From: Cristatella mucedo
Lineage: Eukaryota > Bryozoa > Phylactolaemata > Cristatellidae
Length of the DNA: 64,000 bases
Assembly (NCBI GenBank): GCA_009760855.2
Contig: WPIO01000050.1
Coordinates: forward strand, 538,501-602,500
Direction: 5' to 3'
In this document: positions 31,523 to 44,539 of the stretch, in pieces
Numbering within the stretch: the stretch's first letter is position 1
Layout: each line of letters starts with the position of its first letter
Notes under the pieces: generated by a model
Databases searched by the model: none
The model's input: only the letters and a program-made list of their open reading frames with translations
What the model was told of the DNA's origin: nothing
Translations under genes and position numbers: made by a program

Positions 31523-32685
31523 TGGTCGCGTTCCAGCAACAGATGCTGTAACGTCAAGGGAGAACCGTGGGACCAGCCGTATGACTTGCACCTCGCATTG
31601 CAGCCGGTGACCGACTAAGACTAGGCTTCGGTTGGCTGCCGTCAAAGCACGGAACATTTCGCGATAGCATTCGTGAGTGGGGGGGGGGTGGGGCGGAGGC
31701 ATTCCGGCGGCCGAGACTTTGTAGGTGGCTATTGGGTTTGGGCGGCGAGGAAACACAGCTGGGAGGTCTCAGGCTTTTCTTTAGCACTCCTAATTTGCTT
31801 TAATTATAGAATTTCTATCATTAATAGCACTATTATTATAGCAATTCTTTATTGACTATTCTCCAAGCCAATCATAAGATAAAATGCGTCACCAGCATCC
31901 TTATTTTTGGATACTGCTATTTCCCTAAACAAAAACGACACCAGTGCATGTAGCTAGATACCTAAAGAGAGCTTAAGGATTGCACTGACCTTGAGCTCAA
32001 GGATTATATTCCGATCCGTATTTACGAGAGCGCATGGGTACATTGAGAGCCACATCAGTGGGCATCTCTGTGCCTCTCTCCTCGATTCATCGTCGCCGAC
32101 AGTCGCTTCGGCCGCACTGTGGCAACATTAAGTGACCTTGACCTCACACAGTCAGCCGGTCACTGGGCACACTACTTCTAGCCACCTCAACGTCCGTCGC
32201 TTTTTGAGCTGCATTTTCCCGAGGTTTGCCGCACCTTTAATGCATCCATCGACGCTGGGTGCTGGGCGCGAGAACTCGCTTCCGACACTGCTGCTTAAAG
32301 TATAGCCAATTTGTCTTACCTGCATCCACCAAGCGTCTTTTTGCTGCTGCTGTTTTGATTGATCAAATGTCATTTGATTGATCGAATGAAATTTATGTAT
32401 TCTCTATTCTACATGCGCGAGTTATGCGACTATCGATTACACGAGTCGCTAAGCCTTTGAGAGAGTAAAAGAGACGGCGTTAAAATGACGAACTATAAGT
32501 CTGCTCCTCTACGTACGAGCTAGTTATGTGCTCGTTGGAGTTTTGGCAAGCTTCTCTCTTTCCAGTTCTCATTTCATTTGCCTAGAAATTTCCTAGATTA
32601 ATTTAAACTGCCCACATTTTAAATTGCCTAGATTTAGTTCTCATAGGTTGCCATGAGATTGTCTTACTAATATTATTGCGCACGA
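31523..32685. other. Gene B intron 2, no gene recognised
   Basis: A G-run (GGGGGGGGG) lies near 31680. I see no supportable exon or transposon. Confidence 0.4.
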
Positions 32686-32689
32686 TATA

Positions 32690-33395
32690 CGTTATACAAA
32701 TGAACTTGATAAAGCACCCTCATAGAACTGAGTCTCTTTCTAGGCGCTTTACATTTGCTGCAAGGCAAGCACGATTGAATGGTGAGCACTATCATGCTTG
32801 ATAAACATGAATAACATGGTTAGGAGTAACATGCACAGGGTCAGCATGTTAATTTGGTCAGTGGCAGCATGCACAGTGTCAGCACGAATAAGCACGTGAA
32901 GGACGAATCGCAGGGACCCACTAAATGCTGTCCTAAATAGGTATGTTTTCAAGTATTTTTTTTAAATTGGTTCAAGTCAGGGGTTGTTGTGACACATGCC
33001 AGGAGGGAGTTCCGGGCTTTAAGAGCGTACGAACTAAATGCACGGTATCAAATAGATTTGAGGTTTGAACGAGGTACTGGTAGACTGTTGGATTCCAAAA
33101 AGCGGGTAGTACGATGCTTGGCTAGGTAGGGGAGTAGTTCTGAGAGATTGGCTGGAGCCAAAGAATAAAGTGACCTAAAAGTGAGCGACAAGACCCTAAA
33201 GTCATCCGTTGCCCGACTGGTAGCGAGTGCAGGTCGGCGACAAGTGGGGTGATGTGGAAATTTTGACGCTCACGACAGACAAGCCTAGCTGCGGAGTTTT
33301 GCAGTCTTCGATCGTCTGATTGAGCGTGCCGGTTAGTTAGTTAGCCGGTTATTCAGCAAGCAGTGAGTTACAGAAGTCAAAACGAGATACAATGC
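32690..33395 (-). mobile_element. LINE subfamily 1, reversed 3' copy
   Basis: Reversed hairpin tail, 3' UTR and C-terminal coding region down to the region before LLTGLPAC, with frameshifts. Confidence 0.88.
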
Positions 33396-33681
33396 AAATA
33401 TATACATAATAACTAGTATACAGATGAGTTCATATACTCAGTAATTAGTAATACAGATCTAGCTACTGCACATAAGTAAGAGAATGTAAGAATAATATAA
33501 TTAAATTTGTATGCCACACTTGAAAAAAAAATTTTTCTAGGAATTTTACACCTACATTAAGTGAAGCTTTACTACATCCTTAGTGGTATCGTGCACAGTG
33601 TCAACATGCATGTTATAGTCAGCGGGTCTACTTATTCGCAATCCCAAAAGTTTATTTATTTACATATCTATATAAATTATA

Positions 33682-33754
<73 letters not shown>

Positions 33755-35610
33755 TACATACACCTTGCGTCATTGCCAGTAATGCATTTATGAAGTGAAA
33801 TGCATTTCATGGTAAAAGCGACTTAGTGCTACGCGAAATACAGCCAAAGAGATTAATAAGTACCATTAGCTGCGGAAAGTATGACTAAATTCAACGCTTG
33901 GTAGGAAATCTGGAGGCGAAAAATTAATAGCAAAAACCTAAATCATAGTCATAATGCCACAATTTCAGAGACGCCGAAATTCTATTCAGGCGCTGCACGA
34001 CTCGCTGTTTCAAGAGAAGCAATAAGCGGAAGCTAATTACGAGACGGTTAGCGAGTAGTACGTGCTTTGCAAGCTTAGTAAGGCGCGAGTGCATGCGACA
34101 TTCCACCGCTGAAGCTGAGTTTTCAGGAGCAGTTCTTTAGCCGAGTGACCCGGTCAGCGTTCAATCGGACGCATGTAAAATGCTTCTGCAGCCCGCGATA
34201 CTCACTGACGGGGAGCTTCGAATGACGTCCGTCGCCCGTTGAGAGGGCGTGCTTCCCAATTTACTGACCGCCACTGACAACGGGCTGGTCTTGTGCCGCT
34301 GGACGTGATCCTTCAAAGAAGCTCGCTGGTGGTTGGGCATGCGTCCACTGACATGAAAAAAGTCATCGGTGCGTCATTAACTCCTCGCTCGAGATGCGAC
34401 GACGACCTTGTGACGTCGAAGCGCGTCATGAGCCAGCTGAATCGATGCAAAGCCATCGAATAATTGGCCACGTCTGGCCCTTTTTATCATCGCTGCAGCC
34501 CCCAACTCTCGCAATAGCGTCCACCCGCTCGCCTAGCTAAAATATTTGCTCGATTCAATTTTTCTAAATGCTTAAAAAATATATATAAAACTATTCTAGC
34601 TGTGCTAAACAAATTTTTATAAGTATTCTTAATATATATATATGTATATACAAATATTTAAAAAAAATATTTTTCGCACAGCAAAAACATATTAGCTGTA
34701 TTAAACCACTGAGCAGGCTCAATCTGAACCCTAAAGTTTGATACCCGAGCGGCCTAGCTTTCGCAAGATGGTCGACGGGTCTTCAAAACGCGGAAAGGCA
34801 GTGTAAGTCAGAAAACGTCGGACGCGAGGCTGATGCGACATGCCGCCGCCCCATATGCGTCTTAATAAGCTGCTCACTCTAGTTTCTAAAAAAGTAAAAA
34901 GTGCTCTGCTGAATCTAGAATGCTAGGTGCCAGTAAAAGGTGTGCACACACGCCGAACCTCGGGCATTCGCGCGGCGTCAGCGTCGCCAACGGTGCGCCC
35001 AGTCTCCAAACAGCCGTGGTCGACGCCCCACTCGCGGCCGTGCGCCAGCGTTACGAACGCTCGCGGTTCGGTTTCCAGATCCAGTCAGAACTTGAGCCGC
35101 GAACAAAGCGCCTTTAAGGGCACCAGTCTCGACTGATGCCCGACGAACACCCGTGACGCATGAACTTGGAGCGCGGCTAGCGGCTACTTGTAGGCGCTGC
35201 ACCGATGCACGCTGGCACGTCCACATAAGCATGAACGAGGCAGCGACGACAAACGCTTATCCCTTGAGAAATGAGATAAGCGTATCAAGTCCCTCCCCAT
35301 AATTTAGATGCAACGATTTGGTAGCAACGGAAGCGTTCGCGCATTCTAAGGCGGCAATACAACACGCCAACGGCTCCGTGGCCTAGAGATTTAATCCGCC
35401 TAAATGCGAACATGCCGCGTCTTGAAGCGCAACTGTCTGCCTATCTCAGAGTGCCCGATTTTGTAAAGCCCTGGCCGTAGATTAACGCACAGTAGCATCG
35501 TCGCGAATACAGATTATCAGCAAAAAGTCAGGCTGGTTGAGCTGGCGCGGCCGTTTCACCAGCTCACCCCTAGCAACGGTTTTCGGCAGTCTCCAAAGTT
35601 TATTTTTAAG
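33396..35610. other. Gene B intron 2, mostly unique
   Basis: A (TC)n(TA)n microsatellite lies at 33686-33760. Otherwise I see no repeat or exon, apart from the acceptor region TTTATTTTTAAG at 35599-35610. Confidence 0.45.
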
Positions 35611-35965
35611 GTCACACAAGTCAATCAATCTTCGATTTCAACACCAGAAACCGACACCTATGGCTCCAAATCGGCTACGGCTACTGTGGAAGACATGGAG
35701 CCTACATCAATGGCCTCTACTTTTACCGCCACCGGGCCTAACGGAACTCCCGGCAAGGGGCCGAGCGATTTGACAATGCCCGAAGCACTTCCGGCTTCTG
35801 GCAAGACGGCTGGTTCGGCGATTACGCTTTTAACCACCTTCGAAGATCTATCTTCCGCCTTGACGTCTAGCTCAAGCGCCGCGGCGATGACATCGTCGCA
35901 GCCAACGACGTCTGCTATTAGCGTGTCAACCGTATCGCGGACGGACGGAAATGTCTCGCCAGCAG
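35611..35965 (+). CDS. Gene B exon 3 (Ser/Thr-rich)
   Basis: Entry after TTTATTTTTAAG is phase 0 and matches the exon 2 exit. The donor CAG|GTGAGT is close to ideal and exits in phase 1. The peptide starts VTQVNQSSISTPETDTYG, continues through Thr/Ser/Ala/Pro-rich text (SSALTSSSSAAAMTSSQPT) and ends TDGNVSPA. It has no cysteine and is a plausible O-glycosylated mucin-type segment. Confidence 0.65.
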
Positions 35966-36325
35966 GTGAGTGTGGCGGCGTCGAGTCCGGAGCAGCCTCT
36001 GCCCCTCAGACCAGTGCTACTAGGTAGACTGCCGACGGGTCGGTACTCAGCTGGCAAGGCGAAACTACGGGAGATACTGAGCCGACGTCGACTGCTTATA
36101 CTTCCGCTGACGCTGGTCGTAACGCAACCACCAGTGCGGGACCTAGCAAACCAAAGCCAGCAGAACTTACGGCTTTCAGTGCGCCGGCTGATTCGAGGGT
36201 TTCATCACTTAACCCCTCCGATGGCTTGTTTTACTTTGAGTGTTTAGTTGCTGTCCCGCGCAAATTACTAGAAAGAAGTATATCTTTAAGATTGCAACAT
36301 ATCTCCTGAAGAACCAGCAGGAAAT
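35966..36325. other. Gene B intron 3, start
   Basis: The frame runs on past the donor for 20 codons and stops at 36025. No feature is recognised before the LINE. Confidence 0.4.
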
Positions 36326-37260
36326 CGAGGCACCGTTGCCCGAAGTGACCCATCGCTAGACGATCATATCAGCTTCGCAGTTAAGTCTGCGTAGTTTCGC
36401 ATCCATTACATTGTAAAAATACATGCCCTCTTAGACAGGGATTAAGCATCCAAATTGATCCAAGCATTTGCGACATGCAGTCTCGGCTGCAAGTTTTTTG
36501 GCCTATGCAATCCGACTCTTACACCCGGTTTAAGACTCTGCAGACAGGCTAGTCAGCAGTGTGCGTCGCAGCTTTCAAGCTTTCAGCTACACCACCTCTC
36601 ATCGACCTACAGTGGCTCTCAATAAAGCCGAATATTGACTTCAAGGTTCCGTTGCTTCATTTCAAGTCCCTTAATTCTCCCAACATCTCCAAACCAGCTC
36701 ATCAGAACCAACCACCAGCCAGGTTGGCATCGTACCACCCGCTTATCTATCTCACATCATTTAGCTTTACCTTTAACCAACTTAAAATCATCTGGAGACC
36801 CTGCATTTACTTATTAAGCTCACCAAGTCTCCAAGTGAACTCCCGACTGATATCACGAACCTGATGCTCTTTAAACGAAAGCTAAAGGGACACTCAAGGT
36901 TCCTTACGGGATTACCTAGATCCTAGTGACTCGCCATTTGTGTGGTTCAAGTAATTTCTGCTGTGCATGCCACCAATAAGTGCATTATGCATGCTGACTC
37001 TGTAGGCACTACCACTGGCCGGTTCCTTGCAGCATTCCCTGAGCAGTATTATTATTAATGCAATTTTAATAATTGCAGCTCAATTGCTGCCAACCATTAG
37101 TTATCAAATCAAGCGTGAGAGGAATTATTCGTGTTATTTAGCAAGCATGATACCACTCACCATTAGACCGTGCTTCCTTTGCAGCAAATGTAAAGTGCCT
37201 AGAGAGAGATTGAGTTATCTGAGGGCGATTTTATCAAGTGCATTATTATTGCTATTATTA
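36326..37260 (+). mobile_element. LINE subfamily 1-like, old degenerate copy
   Basis: DDHISFAVKSA near 36360, PPLIDLQWLSIKPNIDFKVP near 36590 and a complete but drifted tail (AAAGTGCCTAGAGAGAGATT ... GGGCGATTTTATC) ending in (ATT)n near 37255. Confidence 0.82.
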
Positions 37261-37684
37261 ATGAGTCCTTTGTCCACTTATGTCTGCTGGCACTGTTCGT
37301 GTTATCACCATACTATCCGTATGGTACTAACCATATGTTAATCCTATACAAATGCATTATATTTACTCTATGTCGCTGCCATCATTTATAAGAAGGTATC
37401 GTTAAAAATAGCACGATAATCTATATATACTTTATTTAATAACATATAAACCAAAATTAGGTAGATTATGCTGCTATCAACTTTCCTCGCAGTTTTTTTT
37501 ACTAAAATTTGCTTGCACACATTACTGCCCAGGTACATCGCTGCTACTGTAGCAGTCTACCAGGCCCACGGTCAACACGAGAGGGTAATTAGATCGATTC
37601 AAGAGCAAGCCGTGCAGCCATGCTAAGGCTTAAAGCCAACGCTCCAAAAGCGTTTCATGACTGAGCTATTCGGCGTCGAATGAA

Positions 37685-37691
37685 CTAGAGA

Positions 37692-37777
<86 letters not shown>
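37685..37777. repeat. (GA)n microsatellite
   Basis: About 45 GA units. Confidence 0.95.
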
Positions 37778-37781
<4 letters not shown>

Positions 37782-37793
37782 CCAATTCGGCCA

Positions 37794-37800
37794 GTGTGTG

Positions 37801-37832
<32 letters not shown>

Positions 37833-37849
37833 TGCGTGCGTGTGTGCGT

Positions 37850-37886
<37 letters not shown>

Positions 37887-37948
37887 CGTCTCTATGTGTG
37901 TGTGCGTCTGTGTGTGTGCTTTTGTGTGTGTGTGTGTGTGTGTGTGTC
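37794..37948. repeat. (GT)n microsatellite with GTGC variants
   Basis: GTGT runs with an internal GTGC block at about 37813-37860; potential Z-DNA. Confidence 0.95.
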
Positions 37949-38040
37949 GTCATCTCGGTCGTCATCTCTCAATTCGTAATTCGTGGCATTTACATTTTTT
38001 GAAATATTTTTTCAACCGAGCGTTACGTTTGATCTTGCAG

Positions 38041-38099
38041 GGCTGATAACAGTTGAGCTGACACAGACAAGCTCTGTTCCAAGCAGCATTGCTTCCCAG
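38041..38099 (+). CDS. Gene B exon 4 (59-nt duplicate of exon 2)
   Basis: Acceptor GATCTTGCAG and donor CAG|GTAAGAGATC are strong. Phases are 1 in and 0 out, as in exon 2. The peptide is [19 protein letters not shown] against LITVILAHTSSVTSEDTLL. The change of IL to EL breaks the hydrophobic core, so it is no longer signal-like. Intron matches on both sides show that a genomic segment was duplicated, and the order exon 2 plus exon 3 is echoed by exon 4 plus exon 5. Confidence 0.66.
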
Positions 38100-40120
38100 G
38101 TAAGAGATCCATAGTGCAACATCCCTGTTTTCCTATATGATTCATGCCTTTTTTTGCCTCTCTGTAAAGCGTCTTTCTTTTTTGCCGTTACGTTAACCGT
38201 TAATTTAAGCTCCAGGTTCCTTTCACGGTTTTTGAAGCTTCAAATATATGTGAAAAATTCTTTCGCGAGAATCCAAGCATGTAGAAAAAGATGCTTCACA
38301 ATATTATTACAAATTGAGACATTTATTGCTTCGTTAGAATGGCACTTCTTGGACTTCCAAACTTCTTAACTGACCTTGGCGTTGGTGACTCTGCCGGAGA
38401 TCGCGAGGCTGTCTCCCTAGTCAAGACATTATCAACTAGTCATGAATACCTGTTGGCGGTAGTATATGGGCTTAGAGCCCGCTCACGGTTCAACGAGTTA
38501 TAATGCCCGTTCGGTCCTCGAATATGCGCACTTGTAATTGCAGCATTTCAGGTGGTTAAACTAAGGGCAATTAATCACCCACTAGAATCGCATGCGATTC
38601 GTAAACTCATAATTGTCATCTCATGACTAGAATAAAAGTTCTCATGAAGCTGGTAATTGCGCACAAAGCAACAGTCTTTTACCACGTTAGGACACCTACA
38701 TGGCCGCCGGCGGCAATTGAGCCGCCGCACTTAAGCTGGATCGCGAGAGTCGATGCTTGGCAAGATACCAAGCGTTGGCAAAGGGATTGCTCCCGCGCCA
38801 CTATCGTACTGCTTACTGCTAATATTACGAATATCAATCCAAGTTCATGAGAATTTACAGAAAATGTGGGACGTTAAAATCAGTGCGTAATCCGTAGCGT
38901 GGGGTCTGGAGGCGGGTAAATCTGCGAAACCGTCAGTCGCGTGGCTTTCTAAACTAATGTTTCCGCGATTTCCGCCGCTGCCCCTACTTCCACCGCTGCC
39001 ACTATTTCGTGCCGGTTTAAGCTGCGAAACAAGCCAACGCAAGGAAAGACGCACCGATGTCACGTCTGCGACCATATCCGAAGTAAATGTAGGAATATTT
39101 TGCGTGCCTTTCTGAAATGAACGAGTTCGACAGATTTTCAATTGCCGACGACGCTCGAATTGTCGCCAGAAAGTTCCGTGGCTCATGCGAGAAAGGCAGC
39201 CACCCTAATAGCCGATTCAGCCGTTAATTCTATTGCGGCGATCATTTTTGGCTGTGTCAATGTTGTAAAATGCACCGCTCCGTCAAGCCGTCAGTGGACG
39301 GGGCGCTCAATTTCCCGTGAGTCCGCCAGGTTCCGTCAGATATATAGCCGAAAAAGTAATTAAGAATACGGCATCCATTAACGAGAACTAGTAGGTAGTT
39401 TTTCTTAAATATATTTATCTATTAAGGAAAAACGCATAGGATCCATTGGATGGTTTTTTCACCCGGTAGTGAAAAATGTCCCAAAAGAGTTTACAGTCAG
39501 GCGAAACTTGGACGCGAAGCAGACAGGAAACTCGGTCGTTAAGTAAGGAACCGATGACACTACGCTTTCGTCCCGAGTCGACAAAGCTCAGCTTTAGTAA
39601 AAGACGAATGACCAAAAAACGACGAGAGCGGTCACGACGCGCTGTGATTTCGCCAGCGGCGGCTTTGCAGCTGGACCCAGTCACGCGACACGGAGCCTTA
39701 GGCACCGCATGTGTCCGCAAACTCGCACTTTATTTAACCAACATAACGCCCACGGCGTCAAATTGATCTACAGTAGACGCAAGAGAACGCCAACAAATTC
39801 TCTTCAAACGCGGCGGTGACTGACACTAAATGTGCGATCACTGAAACTCACAATAGCGTAACGAAGAGAAAGCGCTGCTTCCGCAGAAAGCAGTGGTCAT
39901 TATCGAGAATAAATCACAGTCAAACGCCAAGGAAACAACTATGCCAAGCAATTCGGCTAAAACGTACACAAAATCCGTGTTCAACTCAGAATCCGCAAGC
40001 TTTTACACAATTGGAACCGTTTTGACGCTGTGTGGCTACCCTTACGAAACAAGATCATAACTAGAAATGTGACCAGAATAATGTGCAACGCCTACAATAA
40101 CGTCTTCATCCACGTTACAG
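38100..40120. other. Gene B intron 4, no feature recognised
   Basis: About 2 kb of unique-looking sequence with no transposon match. It ends at CATCCACGTTACAG. Confidence 0.45.
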
Positions 40121-43100
40121 GTTACTACGACACCAACGGATAAGTCGCAAACTTCGAATGGCCTATCTGGCGCAGTGAGCCTGGAGTCTGACGTTACCTA
40201 CTCTCTCTACAAAACTGCTCAAGAAAACAGTTTCTCTTCGTCGATTGAGACAGCACCTAATCCATCCAGTACATCTACGTCACAGGCTACATCTACGTCA
40301 CAAGCTTCTGAAACGTACGACGTAAACGTAAGAACAAAGGCCAGTATAACGAGGTCTAGTAATGAATCGTCACTTAGCGTTGCTTCTCCGAGCCTTGAAA
40401 GGATTTCTACTGATTCCATGTCGTCTACGATCAATTTTGCCACCAATTTCTCTACAGTGTTCAGCTGGGAGAATAGACAAATTACGACACCTACAAGAGA
40501 GTCTTCCGCGACAAGCCAAGTTTACTCGCACAGGACAGTTGTTTTAACAGTGACAGAAGGTTCAGACAGCATAGCAGTGGCAAGCCTAAAATCGACCACT
40601 AGCGGTGCACTATTGACCAGTTTAGCTCTGGTCAAAGAATCCTATGCGTCGACCGGAACGACGCCTGAAGCATCTGCTGCATCTACAGCTCAAGCTCCAG
40701 ATACTGACGACCTTAAGTCGATAACGTTGGATGCTTCAACTAACTCTAGCGACCAATCGTCTTTGAGCTCGCAATCTGAAATGCAAGAAACGACTGGTAC
40801 ACATTCCTGGCTGACTAGCACCGCTTCCGTTAGCGAATCTTCAACAGAGTTTGTCGAGATAACAATGCCAACAGCCAGGACAACAATGCAGTCCTCTGTG
40901 ATATACTCAACAATGATCGGTGCTTCTAAGAATGGCATACCCAGCGCTGCATCAACGAGCCTAGAATCTAACATTATGCAGTTATCTTTCTCTATCCCTT
41001 CTGTAGAGAGCCTATTCTCTTCATCGATTGAGACAACGACTGAACCGTCAAGTACGTCAAAGTCCCAGGCTCCAGAAACTTACGATATTACCACTACGAT
41101 GACATCTGGTAAAACGTGGTCTACCGACCAATCTTCGCTACGGTCGGCATCTGCAAGTCTTGAAACGACAGCAACGAATTCCAAGTTGTCTTCCAATGCT
41201 TTCGGCACCGATTTCTCTACAGCCATCCATTTCAAAAATCAGGAAGTTACCAAACCTACAAGTCTGGTTTCTGGAACAAGCGACCTCTACAACACCACAA
41301 ACGAAATTTCCACACTAGCTAAAGATCATATCAGCAGAGCGGCCTCAAGCTCAGAATTGAATGTTAGCCTACCGTCTATGTCAAGCCATCCTCTAGTAGA
41401 ACAATCCGATGTGGTGACTAGGATAACAACGGAAATATTAGCAACTGCGTTAACGATGCAGTCCTCAATGATATACGAGAAATTGCCAGACGCGTCAACG
41501 AACATAAATGGCCTATCCAATTCGGCATCATCGAGAATGGAATCTAACGTCAGCGACTTTTCTTCGTCTACCCCTGCTCTAGTCAGCCTATTCCCACCAT
41601 CGAATGACACCACCGACGAACCATCGAGTACATCTATGTGGCAGGCTACAGAAACCTCCGATATTAACAATACGACGACAGCTAGTAGAAGGACATCAAT
41701 CGATCAATCCTCACTTGATTCGGCATCTTCCAGCCATTACATGACTGCAACCGATTCCTCGTTGCCTACCATTATCTTAGCCACGGATTTCACTGCAGCG
41801 TTAAGAGTCACTAATAAGCAAGGTACTTCACCTACCAGACAGTCTTCTGCTACAAGCCAGCTTTACTCGGAAACGGCGGTTGCTTTAACATTCTCGGAAG
41901 GTCCTGTCAGCAAAACAGCGGCCAACTTAGAATCGACTGCTAGTCCTGCATCGTTGTCCAGCCCAGCTCCGGTGGAACAATCGAATGCAACAAATGGAAC
42001 GACGACTGAAGCATCTGATACATCAACCGCTCAAGTAAAAGCAACTGACGACCTTAAACCGGCAACCGAAAATTTGTCGACAGTCGTTTTCAGCCATTCG
42101 TATTTGAGCTCACAATCTGAAACGCAAAAAATGACGGGTACGCAGTCGACCAAGACTACAACTGGGTCAGTTGACGAATTTTCCACTCAGTTTGCCGAGA
42201 CAAATGTGCAAACTGATTTATCACCACAGCTGTCGTCAACGATATACACGACAATGATGGGTGCTTCGACGGACGTTAATGGGCTATCCAGCCCGGCATC
42301 CACAAGCCTGGAATCTAACGCCAGCGACTTTTCTTCGTCTACCCCTGCTCTAGTCAGCCTATTCCCATCATCGACTGACACCGCTGACGAACCATCGAGT
42401 ACATCTATGTGGCCGACTACAGAAACCTCCGACATTAACAATACGACGACAGCTAGTAGAAGGACTTCAATCGATCAATCCTCACTTGATTCGGCATCTT
42501 CCAGCCATTACACGACTGCTACCGATTCCACGTTGCCAACCATTGCCTTAGCCGCGGATTTCACAACAGCGTTAAGAGTACCAACTAACCAAGGTACTTC
42601 ACCTACCAGACAGTCTTCTGCTACAAGCCAGCTTTACTCGGAAACGGCGGTTGCTTTAACATTCTCGGAAGGTCCTGTCAGCACAACAGCGGCCCACTTG
42701 GAATCGACTGCTAGTCCTGCATCGTTGTCCAGCCCAGCTCCAGTGGAACAATCAAATGCAACAAATGGAACGACGACTGAAGCATTTGCTACACCAACCG
42801 CTCAAGTAGAAGCAACTGACGACCTCAAAGTGCCGACCGTACGTTTTTCCACAGTCGTTTTTAACCCTTCGTCATTAAGCTCACAATCTGAAACGCAAAA
42901 AACGACGGGTACGCAGTCGACGATGACTACAACTGGTTCAGTTAACGAATTTTCCACACAGTTTGCTGAGACAACTATGCAAAGTGATTTATCACCCCAG
43001 CTGTCGTCAACGATATACACGACAATGATGGGTGCTTTGACGGACGTTAATGGGCTATCCAGCCCGGCATCCACAAGCCTGGAATCTAACGTCAGCGACT

Positions 43101-44516
43101 TTTCTTCGTCTACCCCTGCTCTAGTCAGCCTATTCCCATCATCGACTGACACCGCCGATGAACCATCGAGTACATCTATGTGGCCGAATACAGAAACCTC
43201 TGACATTGACAATACGATGACTGCTAGTAGAAGGACTTCAATCGATCAATCCTCACTTGATTCGGCATCTTCCAGCCATTACACGACTGCTACCGATTCC
43301 TCGTTGCCAACCATTGCCTTAGCCACGGATTTCACAACAGCGTTAAGAGTAGCAACTAACCAAGGTACTTCACCTACCAGACAGTCTTCTGCTACAAGCC
43401 AGGTTTACTCGGAAACGGCGGTTGCTTTAACATTCTCGGAAGGTCCTGTCAGCACAACAGCGGCCTACTTGGAATCGACTGCTAGTGCTGCATCGTTGTC
43501 CAGCCCAGCTCCGGTGGAGCAATGGAATGCGACAAATGGAACGACGACTGAAGCATCAGCTACATCAACCGCTCAAGTAGAAGCGACTGACGACCTTAAA
43601 GCGCCGACGGTACATTTTTCCACAGTCATTTTCAGCCCTTCGTCTTTCAGCTCACAATCTGAAACGCAGAAAACGACAGATACGCAGTCGACCATGACTA
43701 CAACTGGTTCAGTTGACAAGTTTTCCACACAGTTTGCCGAGACAACTATGCAAAGTGATTTATCACCCCAGCTGTCGTCAACGATATACACGACAATGAT
43801 GGGTGCTTTGACGGACGTTAATGGGCTATCCAGCCCGGCATCCACGAGCCTGGAATCTAACGTCAGCGACTTTTCTTCGTCTACCCCTGCTCTATTCAGC
43901 CTATTCCCGTCATCGACTGACACTGCCGACGAACCATCGAGTACGTCTACGAGGCCGGCTACAGAAACCTCCGATATAATCAATACGACTATAGCTAGTA
44001 GAAGGACTTCAATCGATAAATCCTCACCCAACTCGGCATCTTCCAGACTTGAAGCGACTGCAACAAATTCCATGTTGCCTACCATCATCAAACCCATGGG
44101 GGTCTCTACAGCTCTCGGCGTAACAACCAATGAAGTGACGACACCTAACAAGCAGTCATTCCTGACAATCTCTCTTCTCTCGCTAACCACAGATGCTTTA
44201 ACGGTCACTGAAGGTCTAGTAAGTGCAGCAACAACAAGCCTAGAATCTACGAAGAGCCCTACATCGTTTTCCAACTCTGTTGCGGTTGAACAATCCTTTA
44301 CAACTAATGCGGCGACAACTGAACTATCTGCTACATCATCAGCTCACGCTCCAGCAACTGACGACCTTTTCTCGACGACGATTGATGCTTCAACAATTAC
44401 TATCATCCCTTCGTCTTTGAGCTCACAATCTGAAATCCAAGAAACGACCGGTATACTTTCAAAGCTGAATAGAGCTGTTTCTGTTTACGAATCATCCACA
44501 CTGTTTGCCGAGACAA
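40121..44516 (+). CDS. Gene B exon 5: giant Ser/Thr-rich exon of 257-codon repeats
   Basis: The frame is open from the acceptor (TTACAG before 40121; VTTTTPTDKSQTSNGLSG) to TGA at 44531-44533. I end it at a GTATGT donor at 44517, which exits in phase 1 like the other Ser/Thr exons. About 1,465 residues are dominated by Ser and Thr, with many NXS/T sequons and no cysteine seen, as in a mucin ectodomain. Tandem units of exactly 771 bp start at 41470, 42241, 43012 and 43783; a shorter, older unit (570 bp) starts at 40900. A unit includes TSIDQSSLDSASSSHYTTAT, GTSPTRQSSATSQLYSETA, DVNGLSSPASTSLESN and SDFSSSTPALVSLFPSS. Units 2-4 are nearly identical, so they were recently homogenised. Confidence 0.78.
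40900..44516 (+). repeat. 771-bp tandem repeat array, intact part
   Basis: The marker GATATAC starts at 40900, 41470, 42241, 43012 and 43783. The last three spacings are exactly 771 bp with no indel. Confidence 0.92.
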
Positions 44517-44539
44517 GTATGTATGCGGTGTGATCAGAG

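Noticed and set aside
37600-37680. tRNA-like sequence on the minus strand (TAGCTCAGTCATGAAACGC, 7-nt anticodon loop)
   Set aside because: The T-loop is not TTCGA-like and the acceptor stem does not pair; at most a tRNA-derived relic.
37666-38046. Cys/Val and His/Thr repeat frames
   Set aside because: Products of (GT)n and (GA)n microsatellites.
40219-44274. Asp/Val-rich minus-strand frames across the mucin array
   Set aside because: They recur once per repeat unit as a mirror of the Ser/Thr-rich + strand frame and have no start or splice support.
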